A model generated the notes under the pieces. The model saw only the letters and a program-made list of their open reading frames with translations, did not search any database and had not been told where the DNA came from. Below are positions 6,597 to 9,828 of a stretch of DNA of 9,828 nt, in pieces. The position numbers were made by a program, and so were the translations under genes. Positions within the stretch are counted from its first letter, which is position 1; each line of letters starts with the position of its first letter. This DNA is from an uncultured Collinsella sp. (lineage in GTDB: Bacteria; Actinomycetota; Coriobacteriia; Coriobacteriales; Coriobacteriaceae): the NCBI GenBank assembly GCA_902494855.1, contig CABUVC010000048.1, positions 1 through 9,828 on the forward strand. The letters run 5' to 3'.

Positions 6597-6657
6597 CGTA
6601 GGCGCCTTTACAAACACCTGACAATGCGCTCACGTGCGTATGAGTCGCGATTTCTAC

Positions 6658-6684
6658 TATCGATACTGCTGAATTGATATCGAT
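6658..6684 (+). promoter_or_regulatory. TATCGAT direct repeats upstream of pstB
   Basis: TATCGAT occurs at 6658-6664 and again at 6678-6684, 20 bp apart start to start, about two helical turns. They lie in the 103-bp gap before pstB, immediately in front of its Shine-Dalgarno. OmpR/PhoB-family regulators bind direct repeats, though usually 10-11 bp apart, so this could be an operator. No clear sigma-70 promoter was found in the gap, and the second copy is very close to the start codon. Confidence 0.3.
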
Positions 6685-6699
6685 GTGGAGGTATGCGGT

Positions 6700-7575
6700 A
6701 TGACGGCTGCTGCGGCTATAGGGCCCACGGAGCTCGAGGAGCTCATGGAGGCGCAAGCCGAGGCTGCGCACGAGCGCGAAGTCGGGGACGCGACTCGTCC
6801 CACGGCGCAGGATCTTGCCGCCTCGCCGACGCGCATCGACGTCAAGGGCCTCGACCTGTTCTATGGCGACCACCACGCGCTCAAGGACGTATCCATCAAG
6901 ATTCGCGACAAGCAGATTACCTCGTTTATCGGTCCTTCGGGCTGCGGCAAATCAACGCTGCTGCGTTGCTTTAACCGCATGAACGACGGCATCAAGGACT
7001 GCCGCATCGAGGGTAAGATCGCGCTTGACGGCCAAGATATCCTGGGCGACTACGACATCTGCCGTCTGCGCCAGCGCGTAGGCATGGTGTTCCAGCGCCC
7101 CAACCCGTTTCCCATGAGCATCTACGACAACGTCGCGTATGGTCCGCGCGGCATGGGCGTGCGCGACCGCGCCGTGCTGGATGAGCTGGTCGAGGACTCT
7201 CTTCGTCGCGCTGCGCTATGGGATGAGGTCAAGGACAAACTCAAAGAGTCGGGGCTGGGTCTTTCGGGCGGGCAGCAGCAGCGTCTGTGCATCGCCCGCG
7301 CGCTTGCCGTGCAGCCCGATATTCTGCTGATGGACGAGCCCACGAGCGCTCTCGATCCCGTGTCGACGCTGGTGGTTGAGCAGCTGGCCTGCGAGCTCAA
7401 AGAGACCTGCACGCTCGTGGTCGTTACGCACAATATGCAGCAGGCGGCGCGCATCTCCGACTCGGTCGCGTTTTTCTTGCTGGGTGAGTTGGTGGAGCAC
7501 GCACCCACCGCTCAGCTCTTCAAAAATCCCACCGACCCGCGCACGGCGGATTATTTGACGGGACGTTTTGGCTGA
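6700..7575 (+). CDS. pstB: Phosphate ABC transporter ATP-binding protein PstB
   Basis: This is the cytoplasmic ATPase that drives high-affinity phosphate import through PstSCA. The ATG at 6700 (291 aa) is chosen because GGAGGT (6687-6692) lies 7 nt upstream; the GTG at 6685 has no such site. Motifs: A-loop Y55, Walker A GPSGCGKST (78-86), FNRMND (91-96), Q132 in the PstB-typical FQRPNPFPMSIYDNVAYGPR stretch, signature LSGGQQQR (188-195), Walker B ILLMDE (208-213) and H244. The NPFPMS and NRMND elements separate PstB from other ABC ATPases. An extra N-terminal segment of about 43 residues, acidic and alanine-rich, precedes the ABC domain and is unusual. Neither pstS, pstC, pstA nor phoU is present in the window. 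A PhoB-type/PhoR-type pair follows 64 nt downstream, probably in the same operon. Confidence 0.95.
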   Translation: MTAAAAIGPTELEELMEAQAEAAHEREVGDATRPTAQDLAASPTRIDVKGLDLFYGDHHALKDVSIKIRDKQITSFIGPSGCGKSTLLRCFNRMNDGIKDCRIEGKIALDGQDILGDYDICRLRQRVGMVFQRPNPFPMSIYDNVAYGPRGMGVRDRAVLDELVEDSLRRAALWDEVKDKLKESGLGLSGGQQQRLCIARALAVQPDILLMDEPTSALDPVSTLVVEQLACELKETCTLVVVTHNMQQAARISDSVAFFLLGELVEHAPTAQLFKNPTDPRTADYLTGRFG

Positions 7576-7585
7576 TACCATCTAG

Positions 7586-7599
7586 TAAAGGTACCTTTA
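7586..7599. promoter_or_regulatory. Perfect 14-bp palindrome between pstB and the PhoB-type gene
   Basis: TAAAGGTACCTTTA is a perfect 14-bp palindrome lying 41-54 nt before the ATG at 7640. With no loop it is better read as a binding site for a symmetric dimer than as an RNA hairpin. No good -35/-10 pair surrounds it; TTGACG at 7555-7560 lacks a matching -10 box. It could control internal expression of the two-component pair. Confidence 0.35.
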
Positions 7600-7639
7600 G
7601 GATTAAGATGCGGTCATGCCGGCCGCAAAGGGGTTTAAC

Positions 7640-8368
7640 ATGATCTATTACGTCGAGGACGATGACAATATCAGGGATTTGACGGTCTATGCACTGCGCA
7701 AGCAGGGGATCGAGGCCGAGGGCTTTTCGTGCGATGGCGAGTTTAAGGCCGCCGTGGCGCGACGGGTACCCGATGCCGTCCTGCTCGACATCATGCTGCC
7801 CGATACCGATGGTTTGGCAATTATGCGTCGCCTGCGCGCCGACCGCCTGACGGCGACGGTGCCCATCATGATGCTCACTGCCAAGGATACCGAGCTCGAT
7901 AAGGTGATGGCGCTCGATGGCGGTGCCGACGACTATCTGACCAAGCCGTTTTCGCTCATGGAGCTTGCCAGCCGCTGCCGTGCGCTGCTGCGCCGCGGCG
8001 GTATGGTCAAGCAGGCGAGCGATGTGCTCAGCGTGGGCGACATCGTGCTCTCGCCCAGCCATCGCGAGGTGACCGCTGCCGGCGAGCCACTCAAACTCAC
8101 CTTGCGCGAGTTCGATTTGCTCGAATATCTTATGCGCAAGCCCGGCGTGGTCTTTACCCGCGAGTCGCTGCTGCAGAGCGTGTGGGGCTGGGACTTCGAT
8201 GGCGGCTCGCGTACCGTCGACGTTCACGTGCAGACGCTTCGCCAAAAGCTCGGCGAGCGTGCCGGCGCTATCGAGACGGTGCGCGGCGTGGGTTATCGCC
8301 TGGCCGAGCCTTCTGCCGGTGGCGATGTCGAAGATGCCGTCGCTGCGGCAGCAGCATCGGAGGAGTAG
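7640..8368 (+). CDS. OmpR/PhoB-family response regulator, probably phosphate (PhoB-type)
   Basis: The ATG at 7640 (242 aa) is preferred because AAAGGGG (7627-7633) lies 6 nt upstream; the in-frame ATG at 7616 has only a weak, distant site. The receiver domain has acidic residues E6-D7-D8, phosphoacceptor D50 in LLDIMLPD, T80 in IMMLTA and K102 in TKPF. The winged-helix DNA-binding domain (about 128-222) has a recognition helix near 190-204 (SRTVDVHVQTLRQKL) and ends GVGYRLAEP. An alanine- and acid-rich tail of about 20 residues extends beyond the domain. It sits between pstB and a PhoR-type kinase, so control of phosphate-starvation genes is the best guess. This rests on neighbours, since the OmpR family is broad. 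The kinase gene starts 3 nt after its stop, which implies translational coupling. Confidence 0.92.
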   Translation: MIYYVEDDDNIRDLTVYALRKQGIEAEGFSCDGEFKAAVARRVPDAVLLDIMLPDTDGLAIMRRLRADRLTATVPIMMLTAKDTELDKVMALDGGADDYLTKPFSLMELASRCRALLRRGGMVKQASDVLSVGDIVLSPSHREVTAAGEPLKLTLREFDLLEYLMRKPGVVFTRESLLQSVWGWDFDGGSRTVDVHVQTLRQKLGERAGAIETVRGVGYRLAEPSAGGDVEDAVAAAAASEE

Positions 8369-8371
8369 TCT

Positions 8372-9796
8372 GTGGTCTTTGCCCCTCAGGGAAAACACAC
8401 GCTTTCCCATCGCGTGTTCGTGACGATTTTTATCTGTGCCATGGCGGTGATTGTTGCCTTTACGGTGTTGGGCGCGTTCTTTGTGCAAAACACTTTGGCA
8501 GACGCGACGAGCGCAAATCTCTCGCAAGAAACCGAGCTTATTGCCGCCGCCTTAAACGAGCAGCAGGAACCCATCGCATTCTTGCGAAGCCTCGATCGCG
8601 AGGACCTTCGTATCACGCTGATCAACAGGGATGGATCGGTCGCCTACGACAACGAGGCGTCTCCTTCCATGTTGCCCAACCATGGCGATCGCCCCGAGGT
8701 CGTTGAGGCCCTTGAGAGCGGTTCGGGTTCCGCGGAGCGCTCGAGCACCACGCTCGACGAGATTATGCTGTATCGCGCCGTGGCCCTCGATAACGGTCAG
8801 GTCGTTCGTTTGGCGCAGGCCCAGCCTGGTGTTGCGGCGATTTTGCTCTCGTTGGTGGCACCGATGCTGCTTATCGCGGCGGCGGGCGCGGTGCTCTCGT
8901 TTTTCCTTGCGCGCCGCGAATCCCGTGCCATCATTGCGCCCCTGCAAGAGGTCGATTTGGACCACCCGCGCCGTAGCTATGAACATGCCTACACCGAGAT
9001 GGTTCCCATGCTCGAGCGCATTGAGTCGCAACGCCAGGAGCTTAAACGCCAGATGGCGGTGCTGGCCGATAACGACCGCATGCGTCGCGAGTTCACGGCC
9101 AATATCACGCATGAGCTCAAGACCCCGCTTACCGCGATCTCGGGCTATGCTGAGCTCATTGCAAATGGCATGGTCGAGGGCGAGGACGACCTGCGCAACT
9201 TTGGCGGTCGAATCTATCGCGAAGCGGGCCGTCTAGCAGCGCTGGTAAACGACATCTTGACGTTGTCTAACCTGGACGAGGCCGAGCGCGCGACCGAGGG
9301 CGAGGCAGTGCCTATTGGTTCCACGGAACCCATTGAGCTCTCGCGCGCTATTACGACGGTGGAGCAGCGCCTCGAACAGGTCGCCCGACAGTCGAACGTG
9401 ACCATCGTGCGCAAGACGAAGCCCGTTGTGGTCGAAGGTGTGCCACGCCTGATCGACGAGCTGATTTATAACCTGGCCAGTAACGCTATTCGCTATAATC
9501 AGCCCGGTGGTACGGTTACGCTTCGATGTGGGATCAATGATGAGGGCCATCCGTACCTGACGGTTGCCGATACAGGTATCGGCATCGCGCCCGAGGAGCA
9601 GAGCAAGGTGTTCGAGCGCTTCTATCGCGTGGACAAGAGCCGCTCCAAGGCACGTGGCGGAACAGGTTTGGGTCTGGCCATCGTTAAGCATGCCGCCATG
9701 TATCACCATGCTTCGCTCGATCTATCGAGCGAGCTGGGTGTGGGGACCACCATCACGGTGACGTTTCCCGTACAGCAGGACGAATCATTTGCGTAG
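8372..9796 (+). CDS. Membrane sensor histidine kinase, PhoR-type
   Basis: This 474-aa kinase is the likely partner of the preceding regulator. The GTG start at 8372 has a strong Shine-Dalgarno GGAGGAG (8359-8365, 6-nt spacer) inside the end of the upstream gene. TM1 is about residues 15-38. The extracytoplasmic sensor region is about 39-153 and TM2 about 154-180. A short linker with a HAMP-like start (IIAPLQEVD) leads to the dimerisation helices with phosphoacceptor H247 in ITHELKTPL. The ATPase domain has N367 and N371 in NLASNAIRYN, a canonical G1 box VADTGIGI (D400), the F box FERFYRVDKSR and the G2 box GGTGLGLAIVKH. No clear PAS domain is seen between TM2 and H247. In phosphate systems such a kinase is controlled through the Pst transporter, which fits pstB two genes upstream; the assignment is inference from context. 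Confidence 0.92.
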   Translation: MVFAPQGKHTLSHRVFVTIFICAMAVIVAFTVLGAFFVQNTLADATSANLSQETELIAAALNEQQEPIAFLRSLDREDLRITLINRDGSVAYDNEASPSMLPNHGDRPEVVEALESGSGSAERSSTTLDEIMLYRAVALDNGQVVRLAQAQPGVAAILLSLVAPMLLIAAAGAVLSFFLARRESRAIIAPLQEVDLDHPRRSYEHAYTEMVPMLERIESQRQELKRQMAVLADNDRMRREFTANITHELKTPLTAISGYAELIANGMVEGEDDLRNFGGRIYREAGRLAALVNDILTLSNLDEAERATEGEAVPIGSTEPIELSRAITTVEQRLEQVARQSNVTIVRKTKPVVVEGVPRLIDELIYNLASNAIRYNQPGGTVTLRCGINDEGHPYLTVADTGIGIAPEEQSKVFERFYRVDKSRSKARGGTGLGLAIVKHAAMYHHASLDLSSELGVGTTITVTFPVQQDESFA

Positions 9797-9828
9797 CAAT
9801 GCAGCAAACGTGTTGTTTTGACGCCGCG

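Noticed and set aside
7555..7583. Promoter for the PhoB-type gene using TTGACG
   Set aside because: TTGACG lies at the end of pstB, but no acceptable -10 hexamer is found 16-18 bp downstream.
7520..8527. 335-aa minus-strand frame opposite the PhoB-type gene
   Set aside because: It is a shadow, rich in His, Arg and Gln, crossing two gene boundaries, while the plus strand carries fully motif-supported genes.

Overview
The window reads as chromosomal DNA from a fairly GC-rich Gram-positive bacterium. Codon use is rich in third-position G/C, GTG starts are frequent, and Shine-Dalgarno sites are clear. The gene set is a PBP5-type carboxypeptidase, VanRS-like and PhoBR-like two-component pairs, and a high-affinity phosphate ABC ATPase. 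My best guess is an actinobacterium of the class Coriobacteriia (Collinsella-like). This is inference from overall style, not a database match.

Layout. (1) Positions 1-28 are an intrinsic terminator of an upstream gene lying outside the window. (2) Positions 152-2593 encode an 813-residue soluble, acidic protein with TPR-like helical repeats near the C-terminus and no function I can recognise. (3) Positions 2594-3098 hold no protein gene. They carry a promoter, a complete tRNA-Ser(GCT) gene with encoded CCA, and an intrinsic terminator. Downstream is a highly folded 128-nt segment that leads into a second copy of the tRNA 3' end plus terminator, offset by exactly 191 nt. (4) Positions 3099-4439 (minus strand) encode a secreted serine D-alanyl-D-alanine carboxypeptidase with its own terminator. 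(5) Divergent from it, 4637-6596 encode an OmpR-family regulator and a four-TM sensor kinase of VanR/VanS type. (6) Positions 6700-9796 encode PstB, a PhoB-type regulator and a PhoR-type kinase, probably one operon on the plus strand.

How the genes may work together. The PstB-PhoB-PhoR trio fits phosphate sensing and uptake: the Pst ATPase powers phosphate import and is commonly part of the signal path to PhoR, which phosphorylates PhoB. The pstSCA permease genes and phoU are not in the window. The VanRS-like pair next to a carboxypeptidase that trims the pentapeptide stem suggests a cell-wall-responsive module, but no vanH/A/X-type genes are present, so it should not be called glycopeptide resistance.

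The most unusual part is the tRNA-Ser region. Its 3' end and terminator are duplicated, and an inverted copy of the T-arm and a set of nested hairpins lie between the two copies. This could be a small mobile or palindromic element, an integration scar, or a structured RNA.
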